Source: Trichoplusia ni (lineage: Eukaryota; Arthropoda; Insecta; Lepidoptera; Noctuidae). Taken from it: a stretch of DNA of 64,000 nucleotides. Below are positions 11,922 through 21,717 of the stretch, piece after piece; within the stretch, counting starts at the first letter, position 1; each line of letters opens with the position of its first letter. The stretch lies in NCBI RefSeq assembly GCF_003590095.1, contig NC_039499.1:1426001-1490000 (forward strand). The letters run 5' to 3'. The notes under the pieces were generated by a model. That model saw nothing but the letters and a program-made list of their open reading frames with translations, made no database searches and was not told the DNA's origin. The translations under genes and the position numbers were made by a program.

Positions 11922-12615
11922 ATTCAGTTTATTTTAGACATAACATTGTAATTGATAAGAATTAAGTAAGTTTTAATGAATGTTCAATATTTTTTTCTTC
12001 AAAGCGCGTCACTTTATTGTCAGGTTTCTGTTCTTATTTGCTTAACAAACCGTTTACCGTTGACATGTAATAAATACCTTACCTCAGGAGCTAGCTTTTT
12101 TCTATCCTATCTTTGATACGTAATTTAAAATAAGACAGCTTGAGTAACAGCCTTTTCCCATAACTGTAAATAAGCTTGCGAAATATTATTTTTAGCAGTT
12201 TGTTAGTAACACAATTCTCTTCGAACTTATTTTACAAGGGCTTGGAAAGTGAATCGAGTGAGAACATTTCTTATTCTACCAGATTACGCTTAAAGCCAAC
12301 TTATAAAATTGCAAAGTATGATGATGCTCATATGATAGGCTGATGCTCAGGTGCCTCACAGGTTTTCTTCCTGCTCTGAATCAACAAAAAAACATCTTAT
12401 TTAGAGTGTTATGATATATTGTTGAAATTGGAAACGAAAACGGTGACGCGCTAATGTAAGTCCCTATAACACATGATAAACTTAGATCTTCACATGTTAG
12501 CATGATCACGACTGGACTCGTCAACAAATGAAGAGCTTCAATATTGTCACATTCTTGAAATAAATTTTGGACTGGTTTGCCTACATCATTTTTTAATTCT
12601 TATTACCAACCCCCA
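11922..12615 (-). pseudogene. partial BBS9 pseudogene
   Basis: This block aligns by eye, in the same orientation, with parts of the intact BBS9 gene at 21.65-23.5 kb. 11922-12185 matches the 3' UTR and exon 11 plus adjacent intron (shared GGAGCTAGCTTTT and ACAGCTTGAGTAACAGC-like strings). 12236-12300 matches exon 10 and its donor region. 12430-12600 matches exon 7 (shared GTTAGCATGATCACGACTGG-like and TTTTGGACTGGTTTGCCTAC strings). Exons 8 and 9 are missing. The copy has frame-breaking changes, and the exon 10 donor complement AACTTAC reads AACTTAT. Intron sequence next to exon 11 is retained, so this is a DNA-level copy, not a processed one. Confidence 0.85.
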
Positions 12616-12958
12616 CGACTTACCCAGTAAGAGCCGGCGGCGGCGGCCAAAAAAGTTTGGATCTACCTGAGATCTGATATATTTTTCACAGAACAAAACT
12701 TAAGTAGTCGTCGTAGTCATAGTGAAAAATGACAGAATCTTTTCGCCAAAATAGTAATTAAATGTATTACTAAAACAAACATGTAAACCTATTTGCACGT
12801 AGCTAAGATGTAACTGCATATTATAAGTGGATCCGCCACAGGTTAAGCTACGTTTGACACTGTTCGTCCGTTGATCGTTGAAGGGACGTTAAATTGTGTG
12901 TCCCGGCTGTTATATACATCTTTGACAGTCGTTACGGGTAGTCAGAGTGTCCCTTCGT
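12616..12958. other. intergenic, no gene recognised
   Basis: A short GGC microsatellite-like run near 12632-12650 is the only notable item. Confidence 0.4.
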
Positions 12959-13267
12959 CCAGCATACTCACCATGGAATCCTGATATTTCATGAATGTCA
13001 AAAAACTGTTCTGAAATAGTGCTAAATAGTGCCCAAAGGAAAAAAATAGTGCTCTTGTACTTGCGAAGTTATAGCCATAGTTCGATGAGTATGCTGGACG
13101 AAGGTTTCGCCCAGCATATTCACCTCCGTCCGGAGAATCTGTATACGCTTCAAACATAATTCATACTTCAAAAAATAGTTCCCAAATAGTGCCAAACGGT
13201 GCCCAAAAAGAAAAAACAGTGCTCGAATAACTTCGGAGTTATAGGCTTCGTTCAGTGAGTATGCTGG
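12959..13267. repeat. two tandem foldback-ended repeat units
   Basis: Unit 1 (12959-13097) and unit 2 (13111-13267) each begin with CCAGCATAYTCA and end with the inverse GAGTATGCTGG. Each contains several AATAGTGCC/AATAGTGCT words and a GCGAAGTTATAG- or CGGAGTTATAGGC-type block. They look like two head-to-tail copies of a small inverted-repeat element, about 139 and 157 bp, already diverged. Confidence 0.7.
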
Positions 13268-13280
13268 GCGTATAGTCAGA

Positions 13281-13428
13281 AGCTAGAAAAGTCTGACAAC
13301 CAGTCTAACTACGGGTTAGGTACTGGGTTTTCCAGGTAACTGGGTTGAGGAGTTCAGGTAGTCAGTCGCTCCTTGTAAAACAGGTGCTTAGCTGAAACCA
13401 GTTAGACTGGAAGCCGACGGCTAGTATG
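13281..13428 (+). repeat. noctuid interspersed repeat
   Basis: Contains CTGACAACCAGTCTAACTAC, GGTAACTGGGTTGAGGAG, GTCAGTCGCTCCTTGTAAA and CCAGTTAGACTGGAAGCCGA. I recognise this order of blocks from a repeat that is abundant in noctuid introns and intergenic DNA. A 3' remnant of the same type (CTGGGGCTGGGAAAAGGCTA) is at 36945-36990. Confidence 0.6.
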
Positions 13429-13430
13429 TA

Positions 13431-13805
13431 CCAATACATAAATTTTTCGAATTGATATTTTTATTTTCAATGTTTCGTTTTACAAAAATAGACACTAGCT
13501 CTTACTTTTTTGGGTTGTTACTTATGTTTATAAAAATATAATAAATGTTCTATATGGTTCTCTCTCTCGTTCTATAGCTGTTAAAGAAGACATTAAATTA
13601 AATGTAAACTAATAAAGTGCAGGTAGGCACCTCTTTATTGAAAACTATTTCGTGTATTATTGGCCACATAGGCTTTAGCGTGTCGCACTGACAGAATGGT
13701 CATTTTGTCCATTGAAGTATGTTGTAAGTAGGTACTTCATGTGAAGTTGTGATTTATTGTCAAAACATTTACATTAATTTATATATAATATACAAACTAC
13801 ATGAT
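13431..13805 (+). promoter_or_regulatory. upstream region of the AK9-like gene
   Basis: AT-rich, with no clear TATA box or splice acceptor near the ATG. Whether a non-coding first exon exists cannot be decided. Confidence 0.3.
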
Positions 13806-16800
13806 ATGATCGAATTCGAGAATTATAAAAGTAATGTGGTCGTACGCGATAAATATGATTTTAAAGATGTTCCAGTTAGCAAAGGTACCGTGTTTTGCGG
13901 AGCAACTGAACGAATATTTGAAAAGCAAGAAGAAGTTGAACGCACTTCACCATTGTTGGCGGCAGCAGTTATCGGTCTAGATAACACAGCAATTCCTATT
14001 CCTAAGAAGTCCAAATTCATAAATGTCTGGACAGATCATGATGCACAAGAGATATTCTTGGACACTAAGCCAACGTGTTACGTTATCTTTGGTAAATCAG
14101 GTGCTGGTGCATTTAAAATTGGAGAAGCATTATCTAAACGCTTAAATTGTATCCATTTATGTCCAAAACATATTATTTCTGATGAGTTGGAACAGCGGAG
14201 CCAAACCGGGAGGACCTTGGATTTCAATTTGAAACGTAATATTCCTTGTAATTTTGACGTTATGCTGAAAATTTTAAAGACTAAAGTACAGTCGCCTAGT
14301 GTTCAACATAGAGGGTATGTAATATCGGGAATTCCTTTAGTACCATCCAGTAAAGATAAACTTTGTTTTATCAAAGCATTATTTAGCGAAGAAGGTTTTT
14401 TAATAGTAGAAGATCTGTTGTTTGACATTATTTGTAATATAAAGAAAAAGAAGCCTACGAAATCCGTTTCTTCGCCTAATGCTTCTGAAAGTAGCCAATT
14501 ATCTGGTGAAGATGAAAAAGAAGATGTGGAAGAAGAACATCACGCAGAAGAAGAAGCTGTTGAAGAAGAGGAAGCAGCACCTGCTGCACTACCTAAATTT
14601 ATACTTGATTTCTGTTCCAATGTTATTGAACATAAAAAAGGCTATTATAAAACCACGCAAGCGACACTCTTAACTCAGATTGAGGAAATATTCAAATTGA
14701 GTTTGGCACCTGACGTAATCATTCATGCCAGTTGCCCAGATTTAGACATAGTGACAATAAAGAAACATAAATATTTGAACTACAAAACAGGTCAAAGCGA
14801 GATGAAACCATTTGAATTTACCTATGTATCAGATATAAGAAGACCTCCTAAATTTGTAATTAGTGACTTCGACTTCCCTGATCCTCCTCCTACTATTTTT
14901 AACCCCAAATACAACTGCCTAGTGCCCGGGCACTTTAAAGAAAGATGTTTGAATCAAATCTGCAACTATCAAAATATGGTTTTTCCATTCATGGATAAGA
15001 AAATAAAAGACTTTAACCCAAGAAGATTTATTGAAATAGACGGACGAACAAATTTGAAAAAAATGCTGCACAATGTAATGGAAAGGCTTACATTATTGCA
15101 CATTCAGCCAGTACTTGTCCCAGAACCGCTGTATTTACAAGAATCTGCGGAAGATATTGAAGAGTTTTGGAAATCAGTTTCGAGCTTTAATACTATTAAT
15201 AGTGGTGTTCTCAATTTTAAACGTACCCCATCACATTGGTATAATCGATGCCCAGTTGAACTTAAACTAAGGCGCTCCGTAGTAGGGAATCCGAAGTATG
15301 CAATGGCGTTATTTAAACACGTGTATGTAATGTCTTCGCTTGATAATTTTATTTCATTTTACAAAAACCCACGTCCTTACTTGAAATTAAAGTACTTAGA
15401 ACCTACTTGCAGAGTCATAATTGTTGGAACAAAATCTTCTGGTAAATCTATGATAGCGGAATGTTTATCGTGGATTTTTGATTGCCCGATAACTAATTTC
15501 GAAAACTTATTGGAAAAAGAAAAAGAAAAAAAGTATGAGATTTTCGCTAGATCTATTTTGTCAGAAATAATAGCAACTATAGAAGATGCCCGGCATCGAG
15601 ATTGGCAGAGGAGTGAGTCTGACCGAGAAACAAAATTAAACGCTTGGTCTAAAAATGTTCTCAAATTATTGAACGAATATTGTGAATTTGTAAACAGTTT
15701 GAAACAAAAGGAAAAAGAAAAAAGGCCAGTTAAAAAACGAAGAACGAAGAAGGTAGCAGAGAAAAAAGAGTTACTAGAACAAGGAGATCAGGAATTGCTA
15801 GACGATGTGAAAGAAGAAAATCAGCTACCAGAGGAGGAAGAAAAACAAGTTCTAGTACTAGAAGAGGAGAAAGAAATTGAATATACCAGTGAGGAAGAGC
15901 ATCCAATTTTGGACCCTCAAGACCAATTGAAAATAAATGCTCTCAGACAGAAACTTTTTTTTCTTCCAATGCTCGATAACATAGAAGAGTGTGAAATAGC
16001 CATTTCTGATAAGTCGTTTTTAGAATATGCTCCAGCTGAGTTAACCACAGTAACAAAAAAGCCTGCCATACCTATTCTAGGTGATGAGGACGTAACTATA
16101 GCTATATCAAATTATATCTTAACGAACGAATTAGGAAAGGAAATAGAGCCTACTAGTGATGAAATAATGTCCGAAATAGTAAAACATATTTATACTATAG
16201 ATGAAAACCATGAGCAAGAAACGAATGGTGAAGAATTATATGGAAAATACATTATAGATGGATTACCTTCCGATCCGGAATATTGGAGCCATTTAAATAA
16301 TCCAAAATTAACGCCTGATCACACAATTGCTTTAATAGAAAATAAAGAAGTTGATCAGGAGCTAATGTTATATTACACTAATCTTGAAAAGTGTACTAAA
16401 TACTACGCTGACAAAATTTTGGCTGCTAATGACCCTCTAATTGAGACTAAATTAGTAAGTGAGAAGACAAAACCAATAAGTGTCAAAGATATTATAGAAA
16501 ATCTTATTGATTATAGTTTTAATAGAGCTTTTAATGCTATCGTTGTGTCCGAAAATCAAGAAATTCCTGAATCTAATATGACATCTTTTAGTGAATCTAT
16601 AGACAAATTTCGGGAAGATTGGGACAGTCTAAAATTAATGTTAGAAGAAAAATCTAAATCTTATATCGAAGTAGAACTTGAAAATAAAACAGATGTAGAA
16701 ATTATTGAAGAAGTGTTATTAAAGTTACGTAACAGCTATACTTTTATGCCGCCGGCCTCGATAGATGAAGATGAAAAAAATGACGATGATGATGATATAG

Positions 16801-19800
16801 ATAGTGCTACTAAAGATCTGCTGACCTACAATGACCCGAAATTTTATTGCGAAACTTATACTTACAGCCCCGTTACTTTTTTTATACGTGATACTCTATG
16901 GAAGGGTAACCCCTCGTTTTCTTTATTATATGATAATAAAGTTCATAACTTTGCTAATGAAGAGTTTTTAGAAAAATTTCGACGAGACAAATCTAGATAC
17001 ATGTTTTACAATAAACCCCTCAAAGTATTCCCAAAAATAAAAGTTTGTCTTACTGGTTCGATTGGGTGTGGAGCAACAGTTTTAGGAAAGAAAATAGCTA
17101 AAGAGCTAGGTCTATTGTACATTAATTTTGCAGACATCATTAATTTTTATATGAAGCCTAGACATTTCAAAAACGTGGGACGGAAATATGAAAATATGTT
17201 TATAGACGAACCTTTGGATGATGATGGTGTCGTAGAATTTCAAATGGGTGCAGAAGATGAAAATGAAATGGGTGACATATTAACTAATGAAACTGAAATG
17301 AGACGAATGATTCAGTTTTATTTTGATCGTGGAACGCCTCTTACATCATTTCTCGCGCAGAAAATGATTAAAAAAATTTGGTTTAATCCTTTTGTACCCA
17401 CTGGTTTTATTTTAGATGGTTATCCAAGAATGCCTAGCGACTTCGAAGATATGCTATCAGCGACTTGTATTCCTGATATCATTATAGATCTGGCATCTAA
17501 TTCCGACGTTGCTATTAAACGAATGGCTCCTGGTATGTTTACACAATGGAAAAACCAACAATTAGAGGCAAAAGAAAAAGCTAAAGCAAAATTAAACAAA
17601 GAACGCGAAGAATGGAATGACAGAATAACTCAAAAAGTTGTAATTAAACTTATATTTGAAGAAATTTTTGATAACATGTTTTTTCCTCCGGGTGATAAGG
17701 ACAAACGCCTGTCCGTTGAAAGTGCTATAATGGACGCTCATCCATCAGGGTCGTCGAATGTAGATCCACTTCTGTTTAACTCTTACAATGAGCTGATTCA
17801 AGAATATCCAGAGCCAATAGATACAAATGAGTGGGAATCAAATAACGAAGCTCGTGAGAGAATCGAATCCAGAATCCAGGTCTTATTTGAAACTGACGAT
17901 GAAAATATACAAGCTATGAAAGAATTGATACGGGAACAGAAAATCAAAATGACTACGATTGATGGTACAAAACCAGAGTATAAAGTATTTAGGGAGTGTC
18001 TATCAACCCTTATGTTTTTAAAACATAGAAATAGATCACTTTTAGAACAAACATTTGTAGTAAGTATTGAAACTGCTAACTGGTTGCTTCAAAATGGTTT
18101 TTGTTTTGTTAGTAAATTTAATCGTATTTGCCCTGTTCACATTTATTTATATCCAAAATCCGTTCAAAACTCTTACAAAATTGCCAGGCGTAAGGGTACT
18201 CTTTATCCTGTACTTCATAGGGCTTACATTTATTTTATTTGCAAGGCAGAATATGTTAAAACGTTCAGAAGAAATCCTCTCAAATTTGTCACCAGTAAAG
18301 CGATTGAAGCCTACTGTGAATATCCATTGAGAATAAGTTTTATAGGAGGACCTAAATCAGGAGTCAGTACGCTAGTTGCTAAAATAGCTAAAGACAATTG
18401 TCTTATAAACATATCAAAAGGATTAGCGATACGGAGAGTTTTAGAAAGAATGCCGTGGACTGAACAGGCTACTAAGTTGAGGTCGCAGTTAGCAGACGGA
18501 GAATTACTTGATGATGACGTTATCATAGATGCTATACAAACAGCAGCTATTGATCATCGCACAGTTACTTACGGGTTTATTTTGGACGGCATGCCCGAAA
18601 CACCATATCGTGCTAAAGCATTGGTGAAACTAGGACTGTATCCGAATATTATATTTGATCTGAATGTCAATAAAATCAAAGCTGTCGAAAATTGCCTTAA
18701 CGAAGTGAATTATGACAATTTGAAATATTTACCACCGTTTCCAAAACCGCTTATTGAGAAAAGGTATGAGAATTGGAGGATACGGACTTTTAAGATTAGA
18801 GAATGGATAACTGATGATTATCAAAACCTTACTGTGATAAACGCCAACCAATCGAAATGGAAAGTTTTTAAGGATGTTGACGACTGCATATTTGAAATTG
18901 CTGAAAAAATTCATTTTTATTTAGTCCATGTTGATAAAGGGATCGTGCGTGCCATGTGGGTTTCTAATGAAAGTTTTTCTGAAAGGCAATCCTCATACAA
19001 AAACCTATGTCCAGTATGTTTTAGTAAAAAAGTTTACAGACACAGTGATTTCCCTCCGGACAAGAAAGGAATAGTTCAGTACAAAAATACTTTTTACTGG
19101 GTCTGTGAAGAACATTTAGAGTCGGTTATGATGTTCCCACATTTTTACTTGGCGCCTCAGGATATAGAAATCCCTGAAATTCCTGCAGTGGTAAAATCGA
19201 TTAAAAAGCAGTTTTTATACGAAAAAGGAACATGCATTGTCACGTACGCCGAGACCTTACCAGCACAAAAAGTGGTAGCCGGTAGTCTTGACTACGCTTG
19301 CCGTTACCGTCAAAAAGCATATTTATTTTGTAGCAAAGAGTGCCTTACTAAGTTTTTAGCGAAACCTCATTTATATTACGATATTCAAGTTTTTAGAGAA
19401 TCAAAAAACTTTAAGAAACTGAGTTTAAAAAATTTGCCTCACCTTGGATATTTAGAGCAAACGATAGGGAATGTTTTAACTGATGCATGTTGTTCTGTCA
19501 ATGTATTAAGACCGAAATATCCAGGTCTTTCTTTTCCCTTGTCTGCAATCATTTTTATAGCACTGTGGTTTAAGGTCAACAACCCCCTGATGGACAAAGA
19601 AAAGAAGGCACTCTATCATAAAGCACTTGTCGTATTTGAAGCTCGCTGCAAAATGTTGACACGCGTAGGATTGGTTTTGAGATCAATGAACAATCCTTTT
19701 ACGTCATATCCTATATGTCACCATGCAGAACCGACTCTACGACCAGTTGAACAAGAAGAGTTGTGTTCAGTTACAATACAGGCACCAGCAAATGTACACA

Positions 19801-19895
19801 AATCGTCAATTTATGTTCAAAAACACAAACCTTCATTTGTTCAGTCGGATCGGCGCTTACATGTATCAAGTTCAATGGCGAGAACTCACGAATAA
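13806..19895 (+). CDS. adenylate kinase 9-like protein, intronless, four kinase-like domains
   Basis: One uninterrupted frame of 2,029 codons from the ATG at 13806. An in-frame GTG at 13749 lies upstream, but the ATG is the natural start. Four nucleotide-kinase-like cores begin near residues 96 (GKSGAGAFK), 540 (GTKSSGKSM), 1084 (GSIGCGATV) and 1514 (GGPKSGVST). Each is followed by LDGxP-like strings (ISGIPLVPS, IDGLPSDPEYW, LDGYPRMPSDF, LDGMPETPYRA) typical of adenylate kinases. Acidic, low-complexity linkers separate them (EEEEAAPAA near 250; lysine/glutamate-rich 640-690). The C-terminus has CPVC near 1735 and an FCSKECLTKFL segment near 1840 resembling a YHS-type metal-binding module. Family knowledge: AK9 is a large multi-domain nucleoside mono/diphosphate kinase linked to flagella. 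The P-loop lysine is missing in domains 1, 3 and 4, so activity is doubtful outside domain 2. Confidence 0.85.
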   Translation: MIEFENYKSNVVVRDKYDFKDVPVSKGTVFCGATERIFEKQEEVERTSPLLAAAVIGLDNTAIPIPKKSKFINVWTDHDAQEIFLDTKPTCYVIFGKSGAGAFKIGEALSKRLNCIHLCPKHIISDELEQRSQTGRTLDFNLKRNIPCNFDVMLKILKTKVQSPSVQHRGYVISGIPLVPSSKDKLCFIKALFSEEGFLIVEDLLFDIICNIKKKKPTKSVSSPNASESSQLSGEDEKEDVEEEHHAEEEAVEEEEAAPAALPKFILDFCSNVIEHKKGYYKTTQATLLTQIEEIFKLSLAPDVIIHASCPDLDIVTIKKHKYLNYKTGQSEMKPFEFTYVSDIRRPPKFVISDFDFPDPPPTIFNPKYNCLVPGHFKERCLNQICNYQNMVFPFMDKKIKDFNPRRFIEIDGRTNLKKMLHNVMERLTLLHIQPVLVPEPLYLQESAEDIEEFWKSVSSFNTINSGVLNFKRTPSHWYNRCPVELKLRRSVVGNPKYAMALFKHVYVMSSLDNFISFYKNPRPYLKLKYLEPTCRVIIVGTKSSGKSMIAECLSWIFDCPITNFENLLEKEKEKKYEIFARSILSEIIATIEDARHRDWQRSESDRETKLNAWSKNVLKLLNEYCEFVNSLKQKEKEKRPVKKRRTKKVAEKKELLEQGDQELLDDVKEENQLPEEEEKQVLVLEEEKEIEYTSEEEHPILDPQDQLKINALRQKLFFLPMLDNIEECEIAISDKSFLEYAPAELTTVTKKPAIPILGDEDVTIAISNYILTNELGKEIEPTSDEIMSEIVKHIYTIDENHEQETNGEELYGKYIIDGLPSDPEYWSHLNNPKLTPDHTIALIENKEVDQELMLYYTNLEKCTKYYADKILAANDPLIETKLVSEKTKPISVKDIIENLIDYSFNRAFNAIVVSENQEIPESNMTSFSESIDKFREDWDSLKLMLEEKSKSYIEVELENKTDVEIIEEVLLKLRNSYTFMPPASIDEDEKNDDDDDIDSATKDLLTYNDPKFYCETYTYSPVTFFIRDTLWKGNPSFSLLYDNKVHNFANEEFLEKFRRDKSRYMFYNKPLKVFPKIKVCLTGSIGCGATVLGKKIAKELGLLYINFADIINFYMKPRHFKNVGRKYENMFIDEPLDDDGVVEFQMGAEDENEMGDILTNETEMRRMIQFYFDRGTPLTSFLAQKMIKKIWFNPFVPTGFILDGYPRMPSDFEDMLSATCIPDIIIDLASNSDVAIKRMAPGMFTQWKNQQLEAKEKAKAKLNKEREEWNDRITQKVVIKLIFEEIFDNMFFPPGDKDKRLSVESAIMDAHPSGSSNVDPLLFNSYNELIQEYPEPIDTNEWESNNEARERIESRIQVLFETDDENIQAMKELIREQKIKMTTIDGTKPEYKVFRECLSTLMFLKHRNRSLLEQTFVVSIETANWLLQNGFCFVSKFNRICPVHIYLYPKSVQNSYKIARRKGTLYPVLHRAYIYFICKAEYVKTFRRNPLKFVTSKAIEAYCEYPLRISFIGGPKSGVSTLVAKIAKDNCLINISKGLAIRRVLERMPWTEQATKLRSQLADGELLDDDVIIDAIQTAAIDHRTVTYGFILDGMPETPYRAKALVKLGLYPNIIFDLNVNKIKAVENCLNEVNYDNLKYLPPFPKPLIEKRYENWRIRTFKIREWITDDYQNLTVINANQSKWKVFKDVDDCIFEIAEKIHFYLVHVDKGIVRAMWVSNESFSERQSSYKNLCPVCFSKKVYRHSDFPPDKKGIVQYKNTFYWVCEEHLESVMMFPHFYLAPQDIEIPEIPAVVKSIKKQFLYEKGTCIVTYAETLPAQKVVAGSLDYACRYRQKAYLFCSKECLTKFLAKPHLYYDIQVFRESKNFKKLSLKNLPHLGYLEQTIGNVLTDACCSVNVLRPKYPGLSFPLSAIIFIALWFKVNNPLMDKEKKALYHKALVVFEARCKMLTRVGLVLRSMNNPFTSYPICHHAEPTLRPVEQEELCSVTIQAPANVHKSSIYVQKHKPSFVQSDRRLHVSSSMARTHE

Positions 19896-19911
19896 AATGT
19901 TTTTACAGGTT

Positions 19912-20068
19912 ACCTATCATTATTTTACATTTGTTTTACGATGTTTATAATAATTTTACTGTAATTTTTAATTATTTAGCATAATTTTGAACCTATCGTT
20001 ATTTACATTTGTTTTACGTTATTTATAATAATTTTACTGTAATTTGTAATTATTTAGAATAGTTTTGA
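19912..20068. repeat. 79-bp imperfect tandem repeat after the AK9-like gene
   Basis: Two units, 19912-19990 and 19991-20068, share ACCTATC, TTTACATTTGTTTTACG and TTTATAATAATTTTACTGTA with few differences. They lie in the presumed 3' UTR; the AATAAA at 19890-19895 overlaps the stop codon. Confidence 0.85.
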
Positions 20069-20332
20069 ATGTTTTTTTTTCGAGTAAAATATATCTGATT
20101 TAGTACCTACTTTGCCTTTTATTTGCACATTGGCAACTGGCAAATTTATATGTCATTATATTGCATGGCATTAAATTAAGAATAGTACATAGGTAAGCGG
20201 TTATTTCACAATCACTGTGTAGCGTTTATCGGGCAGATAAATTGTGTGTGTATATGAATAAATAGCCCGGATAATTTGGTAGAGGTATAATCCGGGCGTG
20301 TTTTACGCGCGTTACCTGCTTCTCAATGTTAA

Positions 20333-21618
20333 GGGTGAATTTCCCGGACCCAAAAATTGCGTGGCATCGATGAAATCGGTACTAAAAAGCATTGTTATAA
20401 TGTTGTAACATTTTTTTTTAGGTAGATGACATAAATATCTATCTGTAGCACTAAATATTTTATTAATAGAATTAATAGGTTTTCCAAAAAAAAAAGTTAA
20501 ACCACCAAATCTTTCATCGCCGTGTTTGTCCACACTTCACCTTGATGTATTAAATACATCATTATTCAAAAATGTATCGTTATTTATATTAAAACTTACT
20601 TTTATTTGATTCGTGAATAGTAAAAGTATTGTCTCGGAATACATTTATTCAAATATTTAAACAATACAACGTATGGTTCATAAAAAACCGTTTGTCCCAG
20701 AACTACTTTTCATCGCCATGTCCTAAACGTATTTGATAATATTGCATATTCTAACGTTTTGCGTCGCTCTCATTGTGCGTTAAATGTTGCATATAAGTAA
20801 CGTCGAAAGGTTTGACAAGGAACGACGTGTGTACGTGCCTGCGTTTTCGAGCTATAATTAAAAGTATTCGATTTTTTTGGTACTGGACATTTTTTCTTTC
20901 ATCGCCGTGGTTAGGTCTAACTTCTATCTCAATAAGTTTTTAATCTCGATTGAGCATTCAATACAATGCCATTTATATTTAGTTTATTTGTAAAGTGTTC
21001 ATTACTGTGAATTATTACCAGTTTTTTAGTAAATTGAATTATATCCCTTGATTTTCATCGCCGTGCTCTCATTTCCGTGGTTTTCGTGGTCAAAATTTGC
21101 TATGGCAATGAAAAAAAATACACGGGAATGAAAAAAACATCATCGCCGTGCCTTGTAAAACAGTTTCCTTTCATTGCCGTGGCCACGTGTTTCATTTCCG
21201 TGACTTATGTTTTCGTCGCCACTGGACAGGAATGTATCTATTTATAGTTATATTATAAAAATAATATCATGTGTGACTGAATTTTTACATATTATATGCT
21301 ATTATTATTGCGTATAAATTATTAGTATTTATTTCTGTTTCAATTATTAACTTTATCATTGAAATATTCTTGTACACTATAATAACATTTCATTGCCATG
21401 GACGCCTGTTTCATTGCCGTGCATGCATGTTTCATCGCCGTGGCACGGAATTTTCAATCTTGTATATCTCGTTAGTTTTTTAAGCTATCTGCTAGATATT
21501 AAGCAAAACTGCATATCTGATCAAAAACTTGAGTAAACACTATTTTTTATTGTTCTAAAGTTGAAGAATAAAAAATCCACGGAAATGAAGATTTTATTGG
21601 ACCTGTTGAAATTCACCC
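20333..21618. mobile_element. TTAA-flanked non-autonomous DNA transposon with a repeated 13-bp motif
   Basis: The element is bounded by TTAA at 20329-20332 and 21619-21622. It has terminal inverted repeats GGGTGAATTTC at the left and GAAATTCACCC at the right, with weaker matching further in. A TTAA target duplication is the signature of the piggyBac superfamily. No transposase frame is present. The interior carries about 14 copies of TTTCATYGCCGTG or close variants: forward near 20512, 20708, 20897, 21053, 21068, 21138, 21169, 21190, 21388, 21409 and 21430; inverted near 21101, 21121 and 21577. Spacing is irregular. Confidence 0.8.
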
Positions 21619-21657
21619 TTAAATGAAATATAGCTTTGAAATGTTTCTATAGTTCAG

Positions 21658-21663
21658 TTTATT
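21658..21663 (-). terminator. poly(A) signal of BBS9
   Basis: TTTATT on the plus strand, i.e. AATAAA on the minus strand, 55 bases after the BBS9 stop codon. Confidence 0.6.
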
Positions 21664-21717
21664 GAAACATAAAATTAAAATTTAAAGGGAATGCAGTAAG
21701 TTTTAACGATTGTTAAA

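Noticed and set aside
13749..13805. Start of the AK9-like frame at GTG 13749
   Set aside because: The codon is GTG; the first in-frame ATG is at 13806 and is the ordinary eukaryotic choice.
20512..21590. Array of TTTCATYGCCGTG motifs as a CRISPR-like array
   Set aside because: Spacing is irregular, orientation is mixed, and the genome is clearly animal; the motifs lie inside an inverted-repeat transposon.
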